From positions 62,001 to 126,000 of the forward strand of contig JACOUS010000014.1 of assembly GCA_016177735.1 (NCBI GenBank): a DNA stretch of 64,000 nt. Direction: 5' to 3'. Position numbers and translations under genes: made by a program. Of this stretch, positions 53,801 through 62,823 are shown piece after piece. The notes under the pieces were generated by a model that was not told the DNA's origin, ran no database searches, and saw only the letters and a program-made list of their open reading frames with translations. Every line of letters starts with the position of its first letter. Positions within the stretch are counted from its first letter, which is position 1. The stretch comes from Ignavibacteriales bacterium (GTDB taxonomy: Bacteria > Bacteroidota > Ignavibacteria > Ignavibacteriales > Melioribacteraceae).

Positions 53801-54340
53801 TTTTTGATTTTTTTCGGAGTTAGATATTTCTACCGGCGAGTAATTGATAACAAGCGCAACTTCCGCTCTAATTTTTTCGGAGACCCGGTTCAATGTTTCT
53901 TGCGATATCACAAAGCCGTAATAAATCGTAACGCCGCTTGCAAGCTGTGTGTAATCGAGAACTGCATTCGGGTTATCGCTAAAAAACTGACGGAATGATC
54001 TCGACCGGATATTAAGCACCGCTTTACTCTTCACCCTAAATTCGGAAGTGTTAATCAGCGAATCGTTAACAAGAGTAAAAATAAAATCAATGCTCGTCGA
54101 ATCTATATCGAGATTTTTGATGCTCGAGAGTTCCGGCAAAATCTTTTTTAGATCATCTTCCGGCTGCTGCAATAATGTTTGAAATGAAAAAGCAAAATCG
54201 TTTGTGGAATTTAGTACTGCTTGCGATTGGTATTTAAAGAAAAGTCTTCCGGTGAGAGAATAAAAAATAAAAGTCGAAACAACTGAAATAAAGAGAACAA
54301 TTATCGAAGTAATTAATATTAGCCTGACATTTAATTTCAT
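50810..54340 (-). CDS. Large hybrid histidine kinase (sensor-HAMP-GAF-HisKA-ATPase-REC)
   Basis: 1176 aa. Two membrane helices (~8-28 and ~243-268) enclose a periplasmic sensor; HAMP (~270-320, 'ASRGDFEHKV'), GAF (~335-480), coiled coil (~490-550), HisKA 'SMSHELRTPLISILGLTELM', ATPase with 'LVNAIKFTERGD', 'DTGIGISDEH' and 'FGGAGLGLAICRRY'. Then two degenerate receiver-like parts ('NILIVDQGSNTNKLLGDYL' with Ser-Gly in place of Asp; 'NLILVDVETMG') and a true receiver at the end ('VLIVDDDNDSLFTIGEY', Asp in 'LILLDIMMPQMDG'). Likely signal integrator for the island; the type IV pilus operon lies just upstream on the same strand. Confidence 0.92.
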   Translation of the reverse strand: MKLNVRLILITSIIVLFISVVSTFIFYSLTGRLFFKYQSQAVLNSTNDFAFSFQTLLQQPEDDLKKILPELSSIKNLDIDSTSIDFIFTLVNDSLINTSEFRVKSKAVLNIRSRSFRQFFSDNPNAVLDYTQLASGVTIYYGFVISQETLNRVSEKIRAEVALVINYSPVEISNSEKNQKYLLSLVNASRDLRYKNNYDLYGEELENADFIASLFTPRQILTPGGKINFVIFSFFPESVDFRTTLRTVMILIVIAGAALTFILVLLSTTKLRRQISLLNYAAETASRGDFEHKVAVFTKDEIGKLGEAFNRMLDELKQKEKSEKEYTEFITLINQNPTLKEVSETALAKIIKSTGLTFGVLYIVEQKKLRVISSFGISRNLLTPTQEADFYSNAIEKKEMVEFTFKENYPEIQTGLASIKIKYLLIFPIVYNKETIAILEAASETIPEQNIKSYIGNIQEQLANGLINARSLEQLENFVAELKRLNEEYQKQNKQIVEQNEELLLLHQRLKEKADELEKQRAKAVELTKVKSQFLASMSHELRTPLISILGLTELMMKDSSAEMKFKERINIVNRSGKKLLSLITNILEFSKFESGKIDVKKESFLLGDFLAELQPNIEQLASEKELKFTVDTFRHSDILLNTDKMKLEQILTNLLVNAIKFTERGDVKLSISQKHNSELCFEVADTGIGISDEHKQTIFSEFKQIESGTDRKFGGAGLGLAICRRYVEMLGGEITLQSEPGKGSVFSVTLHDAILDVIELAGNQFMSLKDESAEKEIKKNILIVDQGSNTNKLLGDYLASYNYNVLLAGTIEKIYETINKSNVEAVILGSGKNEINIWQFIVNLKSKPSAQNPILIITEILEDKKIGWLPNIFEFAVKPLNEIQIKKMITKIELFSAAKVENIFCLTDNKSEFDVLKESYKVQNNLISVNKVSELPASIKANGTNLILVDVETMGTDSLRLCSLLLQKKMSKNNFVVFVLPDTIAEKLSAALNMELEKLTLESKNHPLDVLKDLKDRLAIDVTELNKKNNLIEETAERSTNVYLDQEKVPTKPTVLIVDDDNDSLFTIGEYVKEINCDTVFAHNGVECLLMLNHMTPDLILLDIMMPQMDGFETIKRIRSENKFADLPVVALTAYAMLDNKNIIERNGFNGLLTKPINFSLLESTVKTFVKEKVN

Positions 54341-54449
54341 AACGTTGTGTCATTTTACTTTGAACTCTTCCAAACACGAACTCGAATAGTTAATTACAGC
54401 AGTTACACAGATTAGCCGTTAAATAGCTCTGGCATTTCCCGTGTGAACG

Positions 54450-54583
54450 GGATTCCACTTAGCTGTGATGATATGCCGGAGGAAAAATAAACTCAACCGC
54501 GCCGCTTTAGCCGAAATTGGTTTTAATCTGCAGCTAAAGCCAATTCATAATAAAATTAACATTCCACGACCTAAAGATCGTGG
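54450..54583. repeat. Three palindromes between secretin and kinase genes
   Basis: The 273-bp gap has CCCGT-GTGA-ACGGG near 54459, an interrupted inverted repeat GCTTTAGC (54504-54511)/GCTAAAGC (54533-54540) and CCACGA-CCTAAAGA-TCGTGG (54564-54583). The last shares CCACGACCTAAAGA with 24894. The first lies closest to the kinase gene and the last to the secretin stop (54614), where it could end pilus transcripts. Confidence 0.65.
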
Positions 54584-54613
54584 CAATTAAAAATAAAAAC
54601 TCAGCACAACCTT

Positions 54614-55867
54614 TTAATCATCATCCTCTTCTTCTTGATTTTCTTTTTTCAAATTCGACTTGTATTTCTCCAGATCGGCATCATTCTTTTCGATTTCTTT
54701 TTTAAGAATTGTATCGTCTTTCTGCCGCGATAATCTTTCTTTCAGCGACGGCAGTATTTCCGCTTTAATGAGCATTATGATTTCTTTTTTAGCTACTTCT
54801 TTAGAATCAAAACCGGTTAAATACCTGATACCAAGCACCCACCACGGTAGGTCTCTCAAAAACGGGATACCGCGCCGCTCAATAGCTTCTTCGTTCACAA
54901 TCAGTCCACCGATAGCTGTTTCTTCGCCGTCCAATAAAAGCACGCTTGTTGTAGCTTGTGTTTTTCTAATTTCAGTGCTCAGTTCACCGGGTATTGCGGA
55001 ACTGCGCTCCACCTTTAATTTGAGGAGAACATAATCGATTCCGTCTTCATTATAAATGTAAGGTGTAACTTCAATAATAGTTCCGGTAGAATAAAATTTA
55101 TCAATTAAGTTGCCGGCAAAATCTCTTTCTTTAATTGAAAAATCCGAACCGACTTGAGTTCTGCCCTGAATTTTATTTCTAACAGTTACTGTTGGTCTTG
55201 CAATAATTTCCCCGAGATTTTCGGTCTCAAAAAATCTCAACAGCGCAGAAGCATTGCCGGTAAACTTTCCCATCTCAAATTCCGATTCGCTAGATACATC
55301 AAACGTGGGCGGATTTTGTGCTGCGGTGGAACCTTCTGTTGCTGCCTGTTCTTGTATGCTGACGAGTTTACTGCCGATTGAAAGCCCGCTTCTCGAAAAT
55401 AAAAATTCCCAGTTGATACCGCGTTCTCTCATACTTCCAACATTAGCTTCAAAAAGCAGTGCGGATATTTTCACTTCCCGTTCTTCAATCGGTGCGTAAA
55501 CATCTTCTGCAAGCAGTTCTTTGCCGGCATCTTTCTTTTTGACAATTATATTGTTCTCTGTTTCTTCAATTGTAAGATTATTGTATTGAACGATGATGAA
55601 CAAAGCCTTCTTGTAATGAATCTTCTCGAGTTCTACTCCGATTGGAGTAGTAATTGCAACAGTAGAAACAATACGTTTGCCAGAAACTTTCTCGCTCACC
55701 TTGCTAAGCACTTCTATTGCTTGATTAAAGGGAATATTCTGCGATAGAGTAACAAGCTCTTCAGGATTGGTTCCGCCTTTCAGCTTCTGAGCAAAATCTA
55801 TTTCGGCTTGAGCTTGTACAGAAAGAGTAAACCCCAATATTAACAGCAGTGTAATTAACCGTTTCAT
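54614..55867 (-). CDS. pilQ: Short pilus secretin PilQ-like
   Basis: 417 aa, signal peptide ending at VQAQ. A single short N-domain (~30-110) precedes the secretin core (~130-365) with 'EREVKISALLFEANVGSMRE', 'GEIIARPTVTVRNKIQGRTQ', 'LLLDGEETAIGGLIV' and 'GIPFLRDLPWWVLGIRYLTG'. The tail is a charged helix with an acidic end (EEEDDD). Much shorter than usual PilQ (which has AMIN and several N domains), so the periplasmic vestibule must be small or built by other proteins such as PilOP. Last gene of the pilus operon in view. Confidence 0.87.
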   Translation of the reverse strand: MKRLITLLLILGFTLSVQAQAEIDFAQKLKGGTNPEELVTLSQNIPFNQAIEVLSKVSEKVSGKRIVSTVAITTPIGVELEKIHYKKALFIIVQYNNLTIEETENNIIVKKKDAGKELLAEDVYAPIEEREVKISALLFEANVGSMRERGINWEFLFSRSGLSIGSKLVSIQEQAATEGSTAAQNPPTFDVSSESEFEMGKFTGNASALLRFFETENLGEIIARPTVTVRNKIQGRTQVGSDFSIKERDFAGNLIDKFYSTGTIIEVTPYIYNEDGIDYVLLKLKVERSSAIPGELSTEIRKTQATTSVLLLDGEETAIGGLIVNEEAIERRGIPFLRDLPWWVLGIRYLTGFDSKEVAKKEIIMLIKAEILPSLKERLSRQKDDTILKKEIEKNDADLEKYKSNLKKENQEEEDDD

Positions 55868-55868
55868 T

Positions 55869-56753
55869 TTATTTCTCTTCTTTTTTTCTATCGAGTGTTA
55901 ATGTTACTGTTTCAATAATGCCGCCTTTATTCAACACAAAATTAACTTCGTTAGTTTGATAATTGATGTTGGTCAAATAACCGAGATAAACATTATCGCC
56001 TTCCCAAAGAAGATAAGTGTTGCCCTGAGCATCGGATAAAAATGCGCCGTCTGGAATTAATGCCAGCAGAGAAGCTGTTTGAACATCGAGCAGATGATCT
56101 TTGTTCGGCGGTATTTCGTTCCGTACGAGCGGATAAAAAATATCGTATGCCGGGTTCGGTTCAAGTTTATTTTCCGTGTACTCTTTTACGTAAAAGCGGT
56201 CATCGTTTGAATAATAAACTTCCACTTTGAATTTGTAGCTGACGAGATAATACGGAGTACCGTCTTGTTCAACTTTTACGTTGTTGATTAAATCCAATGC
56301 AGAAATTTTTTTTAACAATTTGCTTTCTTCAACGGCATAGATAAAATGATTAAGATCATTAAACTCCGCAATACCGCTCACCAAATAATTATAAATATTG
56401 AAGTGCGGCTCCGTTTTCATATCTACGTATTCAATATTAACATAAGAATTCGGAGAGAACGAATAACTGACCTGATTTACGAAATCAAAAAAATCCGATT
56501 GAGGGAGACTGAAAGGAATGTTATACTTTCTGTTTGCAAGAATTGAATCGAGCTGGGCAACACGCTTGCGCAAAAAGACCAATTGCTGGGTAAGTTCTTC
56601 GGTATCGAGTTGATATAATTTTAAATCCTTCACCTTCTGTTCTCGTTCTTCAATCTTCCCCTTCAAAAGGACATAATTGAAGAGCCCGCCGACAAGGACG
56701 ATGCCGATCAAAATTACCAGAATGATTATAGTATTTTTAATTTTGCTGCTCAT
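55869..56753 (-). CDS. PilO-PilP-like inner-membrane alignment protein
   Basis: 294 aa. One N-terminal membrane helix (~9-29), a coiled coil (~30-70), a ferredoxin-like PilO domain (~75-175, 'DFFDFVNQVSYSF', 'FIYAVEESKLLKKISAL'), then a linker and a C-terminal beta domain ('LLALIPDGAFLSDAQGNTYL' and 'GDNVYLGYLTNINYQ') with the pattern of PilP. It thus looks like PilO and PilP in one chain, linking the inner-membrane complex to the secretin. Overlaps pilMN by 17 bp. Confidence 0.75.
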   Translation of the reverse strand: MSSKIKNTIIILVILIGIVLVGGLFNYVLLKGKIEEREQKVKDLKLYQLDTEELTQQLVFLRKRVAQLDSILANRKYNIPFSLPQSDFFDFVNQVSYSFSPNSYVNIEYVDMKTEPHFNIYNYLVSGIAEFNDLNHFIYAVEESKLLKKISALDLINNVKVEQDGTPYYLVSYKFKVEVYYSNDDRFYVKEYTENKLEPNPAYDIFYPLVRNEIPPNKDHLLDVQTASLLALIPDGAFLSDAQGNTYLLWEGDNVYLGYLTNINYQTNEVNFVLNKGGIIETVTLTLDRKKEEK

Positions 56754-58326
56754 CTACCTTTAACGAATCTTTTGCAGATTGTTCTTTTGGATCCTTCAGC
56801 ATAAAATTAATTGTATATGCGAAAGCACTTTTTTCGCGCAGAGGTTCGTAGTTGATAAAATTTACCAACCCGGAATTACTAAACTGTGCAAACTCAGTCA
56901 GCACACTTCGCGATAAAGCATAGCCGTAAATTTTTACTGCATTCGGTGCAACGGTTTCCAAACGTGTCAACCAAAAATTTCTTCTCCGTTCAATAAAATC
57001 GGAAACACTCATGATATTTTTATTCCAGATGCCCGCACCAATTGCCGCAGAATCAAGAATTGCCTGCGTAGCATCAAAGCTATTGATACGGCTGTCGAGC
57101 GGAGAAATTTCCTGAACGATTGCCTGGTTCTGCAATTGGCGTTGTGTTAATCTTTCGATCTCAAAATCGAGGTCTTTTATTTCTCTGTAGCTCGTTAAAA
57201 TCTGGAAAGTAAAAAAGAATGCCGCACCGAAAAGAAGAGGCGACAAAGCATAGCTGTGCCAGCCGAATTGTAAAAACTTTTGATTCTCCTGAATATACTT
57301 CGGCAGAAAATTTATACCGACATACTCTTTATTCAATTCATCGAAATATTCTACGGCTGTTGCAATTGGAACCGCATAAAGCGCGAGATTGGTAATATCT
57401 TCTTCTGTAATCGAAGAAGTATCGAAGAAACCTTCCATTTTTAATTCAGAGACATTTGCTTCGGGGAACGTTCCGTAAAAAGATAGAATCAAATTTTCGG
57501 ATCTGTCTTCACCGCAAATCATTATGTTATCAAGTTTCGGGACACCGCCGTTTTCCATTTCGAGAAGTATCTTGGAAAAATAAACATCGTATGTGTGAAG
57601 ATTTTTTGTACCGATATCTAATGTTGTACCGATATGTTTTAATTTTTGTCCTTCAAGAAAAATTAGTTTGCTGTATTCTTTTCCGATATAAATTACAAGT
57701 GTGTTGTCTTCGGGAAAAAATTTGTTTGTCTTGCTTATAAGATATGCTAAAGAAAGTTCTGCAGTTTTAACCGTAGGAATTTTCAGGTATCTTCTTTTAT
57801 TGTAGTTAGCAAGCAGATTAATAAGCTGAACGCACGGAATCTCGCCTTCAATAAATAAGCTCAGCATAGTTTTATCATTCAGCTCGGTAACATCTACGGA
57901 ATCATCCTCAACGGTAATTCCTTTGGCAGATTGTATATCGGCAACAACCATTTGCAGAAGTTTTTTCTTGTTCTCGTCTCTCTTTCCTTCGTAGAGATGA
58001 TAATTAACAACCGGTTCTGTAACAATCGGAATGTATTGAAGGCTTCCCGGTTTGAACCCGTACAATGCCGATTGCAAAAGTCCGATATCTGATTCTTCCG
58101 CCGGCTGAGCCCCTGAAGAAATGCTGTCGATGCTGTCGAAAGAAATTTCTTGCATCGTATCTGTTTTATCAAGTTCGGAGATGACATCGCGTTTGGACGC
58201 TGTTTGCAGAGAATGCGGCATATTTAAAGAAGCAACACGGTGGATTTTAATTTTGTCTTTCTCTTTCGAAAGAACGGCAATTTTTGTATCGGTGCCTTCG
58301 CAATATAAGCAAACAACAGGCTTCAT
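56737..58326 (-). CDS. PilM-PilN fusion protein
   Basis: 529 aa. Residues ~1-340 follow the PilM actin-like fold ('VVCLYCEGTDTKIAVLSKEK', 'NTLVIYIGKEYSKLIFLEGQ', 'DNIMICGED'), then 'GINFLPKYIQENQKF', the usual start of PilN, a membrane helix (~365-385) and a coiled coil with a periplasmic ferredoxin-like end. PilM and PilN are separate proteins in most systems; here they are joined like GspL. Comparable to the cut gene at 1-1109. Stop codon of the upstream pilT abuts its start. Confidence 0.82.
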   Translation of the reverse strand: MKPVVCLYCEGTDTKIAVLSKEKDKIKIHRVASLNMPHSLQTASKRDVISELDKTDTMQEISFDSIDSISSGAQPAEESDIGLLQSALYGFKPGSLQYIPIVTEPVVNYHLYEGKRDENKKKLLQMVVADIQSAKGITVEDDSVDVTELNDKTMLSLFIEGEIPCVQLINLLANYNKRRYLKIPTVKTAELSLAYLISKTNKFFPEDNTLVIYIGKEYSKLIFLEGQKLKHIGTTLDIGTKNLHTYDVYFSKILLEMENGGVPKLDNIMICGEDRSENLILSFYGTFPEANVSELKMEGFFDTSSITEEDITNLALYAVPIATAVEYFDELNKEYVGINFLPKYIQENQKFLQFGWHSYALSPLLFGAAFFFTFQILTSYREIKDLDFEIERLTQRQLQNQAIVQEISPLDSRINSFDATQAILDSAAIGAGIWNKNIMSVSDFIERRRNFWLTRLETVAPNAVKIYGYALSRSVLTEFAQFSNSGLVNFINYEPLREKSAFAYTINFMLKDPKEQSAKDSLKVDEQQN

Positions 58327-59556
58327 CTATATTGCCTTCATTAATTGCAGCATTCTGTTTTTGTTGTTTGAATAAGCAAGCGTATCCTCTTTGGATATTT
58401 TTTTTTCCGCATATAAACGCAGCAAGTCTTGTTCCATTGTTATCATTCCTTGCGGACCACCCTGATTAATCATCATATAGATTTCGCTTGTGTTGTTATT
58501 TTTGATTGCTGCTTTAACGCTTGGAGTTACTATTAGCACCTCCTTTGCAAGTACACGTTTCCCATCAAGACTGGGAACTAATTTTTGAGACACAACCGAT
58601 ATCAAAACATCTGCCAATCTATTACGGACACGCTCTTGCTCAATCGGGTTCACTTCGGCAATAATACGGTCAATTGATTCAACAGCAGAAGATGTATGTA
58701 ATGTAGAAAATACCTTATGACCTGTATCTGTTACCTCTAATGCCGCCAAAATTGTGTCCGGATCGCGCATTTCTCCGATTACTATAATATCCGGATCCTG
58801 ACGAAGTGATTGAATTACCCCTTCTTTGAACGATAAAACATCTCTTCCCACTTCTCTGTGCTTTATTATCGAAGTTTTTGACTTATGTACAAACTCTACC
58901 GGGGAAGCAATAATTACAATATGACACGGATCAAAATTGTTGTGGAAATCTATAATTGCATCGAGTGTGGTTGATTTACCCGAACCGGTTATTCCGGTAA
59001 TTAATGATAACCCGAACTTGATGTAATTATGACTCATCATTTTTACCACAAGCGGATGGAACTCCAGCGATTCAACCGGGCGGACTGTTGCCTGAATTGA
59101 ACGCATGTTCAATGCTAAAGTATCGAGATCAAAATAGGAATCAGCACGAAACCTGACATTTGTGTTCGCCTTCTCATAAAAAAAAGTATAACTGAAATCG
59201 AGATTTCTATTTTCCAGAAGGTAGCCGCATTGGTTTTTATTCAGTAAGGTAACAATTAATACCGAGGCTTCATCTTCTGTTAATTGTGGAAGTTCTTTTG
59301 CACGCTCCTTCTTGCCAAAAATTCTGAACCAGACAAACCCTTGCGCACCGAAACCGCCAATCTCAACATCCGATGCATGTTTTTCGATCATCAATGTTAG
59401 AATTTGGTTGGCAAGTTTGATAATCTCTATTTTATGTTCAACCGGAATTTGGTTTATGTTATCGATAATAAATCTAACTCGTTCCGGTCCTAAAACTGTC
59501 GGAGGGATTTGTTTGACAAATGCTGCTAAGATTTGTTTTGCCTGATCGGTCATCAA
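58327..59556 (-). CDS. pilT: Type IV pilus retraction ATPase PilT
   Basis: 409 aa. 'HASDVEIGGFG' start of the PAS-like domain, Walker A 'GITGSGKSTTLDAIIDF', Walker B 'DPDIIVIGEMRD', His box 'GHKVFSTLHTS', 'VVSQKLVPSLDGKRVLAKEV' and an AIRNLI-like 'VKAAIKNNNTSEIYMMI' segment, the PilT-specific part needed for retraction. The enzyme is longer than classic PilT (~345 aa) because of its N-terminal helix. Two Met codons start the frame. Presence of PilT marks this cluster as a retractile pilus. Confidence 0.92.
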   Translation of the reverse strand: MMTDQAKQILAAFVKQIPPTVLGPERVRFIIDNINQIPVEHKIEIIKLANQILTLMIEKHASDVEIGGFGAQGFVWFRIFGKKERAKELPQLTEDEASVLIVTLLNKNQCGYLLENRNLDFSYTFFYEKANTNVRFRADSYFDLDTLALNMRSIQATVRPVESLEFHPLVVKMMSHNYIKFGLSLITGITGSGKSTTLDAIIDFHNNFDPCHIVIIASPVEFVHKSKTSIIKHREVGRDVLSFKEGVIQSLRQDPDIIVIGEMRDPDTILAALEVTDTGHKVFSTLHTSSAVESIDRIIAEVNPIEQERVRNRLADVLISVVSQKLVPSLDGKRVLAKEVLIVTPSVKAAIKNNNTSEIYMMINQGGPQGMITMEQDLLRLYAEKKISKEDTLAYSNNKNRMLQLMKAI

Positions 59557-59650
59557 TGGTTACCGAATTACTTTTTGAATTTTGTTTTAAGACCTTTTAT
59601 AAAAGCAATATAACAAAAAGAAAAATTATTAACGCCGGAGAAGAAAGAGA

Positions 59651-61438
59651 TCAATCTTCCATAGTAGCGCCAATAACTTCATGGATTGAAGTTAATCCCA
59701 TTTTGGCTTTTTCAAAACCGGAGTCACGCAAACTCATGGTTCCGTCTTTACGTGCTTGCTCGCGGATCGATTCTTCATCAACCTCTTCGCCGGAACGTAC
59801 AATTAATCTTCTGATCTCGCGTGTAAAATACAAGGCTTCATGAATTGCCATTCTTCCTTTGTAGCCGGTATGATTACATTTATCGCATCCTACGGCTTCA
59901 TAAACAGTAGATTCAGCCCAGTCTTCAATTTTTAAACCGGCTTGTGCAACTTGCTCTTCAAGATTTGTTACTTTGCGTTTGCAGCTTTCGCATAATTTTC
60001 TGATCAATCTTTGAGCAACAATTATGTTAATTGCATACGCAATCAAGAATGGTTCAACACCCATTTTGTATAAACGCGCTACGGCACTTGGCGCATCGTT
60101 TGTGTGCAATGTAGAAAATGTTAAGTGTCCGGTGTTCGCAAGTTTGATAGCAGTCTCGGCTGTTTCTTTATCACGCATCTCGCCTACAAGTACAATATCG
60201 GGATCGTGACGCAATATTGATCGTATCGCCTGTTCAAAATTCATTTTGTACCCGATCTTCAACTGGCGTGCGCCTTCAATTACATATTCAACCGGGTCTT
60301 CAACAGTAAGAACATTTTTAGTAGGATCAATTACCTGATAAAGCGCAGCGACAAGTGTTGTACTTTTTCCGCTTCCGGTAGGTCCGGTTAAAATAATCAT
60401 GCCTTGCGGCTGGCTGATTGCCTTTACAAATGCTTTTTGCGCATACCCGGTTAAACCGAGTTTGCTGAGATCTCTAATAACTTTTCTATCATCAAGAATT
60501 CTTATTACAACGCTTTCGAACTTATTTTTTAATTCGGTTCCAACGGTTGGCAGCACCGAGACTCTGTAACGAATAATATGTCCGTCAATTTCTCTTTGAA
60601 TAAATCCGTCTTGTGCACGCTCTCTTTCGAACCTGTCCAATCCTTTCGAGCGGTCTTTAACAACAGCCATTAATGCTTCGGGCATAGTATTTTCTTGCAC
60701 GTGCCAAACTTGAAGTTTACCGTCAATACGAAAATGGATTTCCGTTCTTGTTCCGCTTCTTGGAATTATGTGAATATCACTAACACCTTTACGAACGCCT
60801 TCAACGAGCGCAGCTTCAATTAAATTAATTAATGCACTCTTATTTATTTCAGCATCAAGCTCATCTTCATTTATACTGGCTTCTTCTTCAACCACCTGCA
60901 TTTCTTCATCGGCTTCTTGAACAAATTTTAGGTACTCGTTCTCGGAAGAAACAAGCATGCTGATTAGTTTATCGTAGTCTTTTTTACGGAGATAGTTAAT
61001 CTCATATTTTTTTGCGTTCAATGTGTAGGCGATCTTCGCCAACGATCTATCGGTAGGATCTACAGCAGCAAGAATTAATTTGTCTCTTATTTTATCGTCA
61101 AATTTATACGGGATAACGCGGTGTTCGAGAAGCATTTTACTTACATCTTTCCCTTGCTTATTCAAGAGAGCTTTAAGTTCGGCAACGCGCTCTTCGGAGA
61201 GTTCTTCGGGATGAATATTCAATTCCTTGAAAGCATAAAGAACCGCAACCTCTCTAAAAATTATATCGTGGTCAAAATCAAATTCATCAACTAAAATTTG
61301 TGCAAGATTTCTCTTTTGTTTGAACTGATCGGCATCTTTAATTTTTAAAGCCTGCTCAAGAATTTTAGAATCGATGATTCCTTTTTTGAGAAGCAGATAA
61401 CCGATTTTGTCTGTCATTTCAAGCTGGGCATCAAGCAT
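59651..61438 (-). CDS. pilB: Type IV pilus assembly ATPase PilB
   Basis: 595 aa. N-terminal GspE_N domain (~1-170, 'IGYLLLKKGIIDSKILEQAL'), then the ATPase core: 'GVSDIHIIPRSGTRTEIHFR', Walker A 'GPTGSGKSTTLVAALY', Walker B 'DPDIVLVGEMRD', 'GHLTFSTLHTNDAPSA', and a zinc tetracysteine (CESC... CDKCNHTGYKGR). An acidic linker (~180-200) sits between. Drives pilus extension. 94 bp separate it from pilT. Confidence 0.95.
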   Translation of the reverse strand: MLDAQLEMTDKIGYLLLKKGIIDSKILEQALKIKDADQFKQKRNLAQILVDEFDFDHDIIFREVAVLYAFKELNIHPEELSEERVAELKALLNKQGKDVSKMLLEHRVIPYKFDDKIRDKLILAAVDPTDRSLAKIAYTLNAKKYEINYLRKKDYDKLISMLVSSENEYLKFVQEADEEMQVVEEEASINEDELDAEINKSALINLIEAALVEGVRKGVSDIHIIPRSGTRTEIHFRIDGKLQVWHVQENTMPEALMAVVKDRSKGLDRFERERAQDGFIQREIDGHIIRYRVSVLPTVGTELKNKFESVVIRILDDRKVIRDLSKLGLTGYAQKAFVKAISQPQGMIILTGPTGSGKSTTLVAALYQVIDPTKNVLTVEDPVEYVIEGARQLKIGYKMNFEQAIRSILRHDPDIVLVGEMRDKETAETAIKLANTGHLTFSTLHTNDAPSAVARLYKMGVEPFLIAYAINIIVAQRLIRKLCESCKRKVTNLEEQVAQAGLKIEDWAESTVYEAVGCDKCNHTGYKGRMAIHEALYFTREIRRLIVRSGEEVDEESIREQARKDGTMSLRDSGFEKAKMGLTSIHEVIGATMED

Positions 61439-61455
61439 GTTTTAATCCTTCCTTT

Positions 61456-62796
61456 TTACATTACCGGAGATTTTGGGCTGATCGTTGCTGTTTCGGCAGA
61501 GACCAAAGTTAATCCGATCATAACAATCATTATCACCATTGCAATCATTACTTGAATTAATTCTATAACATTTTTCAAGCGGAATACAGTTTCACTTTCA
61601 TAATAATTTGCAAGCTGCAACGCGGTATTTTTTATTGTACCGGTTTCTTCGCCGGAGTGAAATCTTGACAATGCTGTTTCGGTAAAAACACCGCTCGCTT
61701 CGAATGCTTCTGTAACACCAGCACCTTTTTTAATCATCAATGGAATCGCTATTGTTTTAATTTGCTGTTCAAAGTAAGTATTACCGGTTGCCTCAGCGGC
61801 AATTCTGATCGGTTCAATACTTTCTGCCGAGCCGCTGTACAAAGTATAAAATACACGGCTGAAAACTTCGATCAATGTTTTGTGTATCAACGAACCCATG
61901 ATAGGGATTTTCAACATGTATCTATCAACAAAATATTTTCCTTTTTTTGTTTTGCTAAACTGCCAGAAAACTATCGGAGGAATAATACAAACAGCGGCAA
62001 CCAAAAGTGTATTGCCAATTAAGAAATCACTAATCGCCAAGGTTGATGCCGTTAAAGGAGGTAAATCAATATCAAACTTTACAAACAGTTTTGCAGTCTC
62101 CGGAAAAATATAACCGACATAAAAAATAACAGCGAGAAAAAGTACAAACAATGTAACAAGCGGTGTAATAAGCGCACTTCGTAAATTTTTTCTGAATTCT
62201 TGTTGTCTTTCCAAAAATTTTGCAGTTGCTTTATAAATTTCGGCCATGTTACCGCTCTTTGATGCGAGACCAAGCATGTATGCTGTAAATTTCCCGAAGA
62301 TTGATTGATAGCGTAAAAATGCGGCTTCGCTATCGGCGCCTTTTTTTAATTCGTTGTTGATCTGCTTTAATGTTTCTTTGAGTGTTTTATTTTCTATATC
62401 ATTAATCAACAGAGTAAGAATTTCACTGAACGGTAGTTTTTGATCAAGTAGTTCAGCACTAATTTTAACGAATGATACAATATCTTGCTGAGGCGGTTTA
62501 AAATTAAAATCGAGAAGTTTTCTATTAACCGATACAACCTCGTAGCCAAGTTTGCGCAATGCGTTGGCAACTTCATCTTTGCTGAAAGCTCTTTGTTCAC
62601 CTATGATCGGTTTTTCTTTACCGCGTTTTATTTTATAAATGAAGGAGCCTTTTTTCTCAATCGAACTAATTTTTAGTTGATGACGTTCGGCAAGTTTATT
62701 TATTTTTTGTTTTGCTTCCTTAAAAGTAGGCTCACTTAAATTACCGGTAATTGACTGCCCGTTTGGTTTTACGGCATTGAATCGGACTTCGATCAT
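61456..62796 (-). CDS. pilC: Type IV pilus inner-membrane platform PilC
   Basis: 446 aa. About 100 residues at the N-terminus resemble the PilC/GspF N-tail ('KLGYEVVSVNRKLLDF'), then two GspF domains ('LPFSEILTLLINDIENKTLK', 'KSGNMAEIYKATAKFLERQQ'; 'GAGVTEAFEASGVFTETAL' and 'FHSGEETGTIKNTALQLANY') and three long hydrophobic helices. Complete; 17 bp before pilB. Confidence 0.92.
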   Translation of the reverse strand: MIEVRFNAVKPNGQSITGNLSEPTFKEAKQKINKLAERHQLKISSIEKKGSFIYKIKRGKEKPIIGEQRAFSKDEVANALRKLGYEVVSVNRKLLDFNFKPPQQDIVSFVKISAELLDQKLPFSEILTLLINDIENKTLKETLKQINNELKKGADSEAAFLRYQSIFGKFTAYMLGLASKSGNMAEIYKATAKFLERQQEFRKNLRSALITPLVTLFVLFLAVIFYVGYIFPETAKLFVKFDIDLPPLTASTLAISDFLIGNTLLVAAVCIIPPIVFWQFSKTKKGKYFVDRYMLKIPIMGSLIHKTLIEVFSRVFYTLYSGSAESIEPIRIAAEATGNTYFEQQIKTIAIPLMIKKGAGVTEAFEASGVFTETALSRFHSGEETGTIKNTALQLANYYESETVFRLKNVIELIQVMIAMVIMIVMIGLTLVSAETATISPKSPVM

Positions 62797-62823
62797 TTCT
62801 TTGTGCCTTCTTATTTAAAAAAT

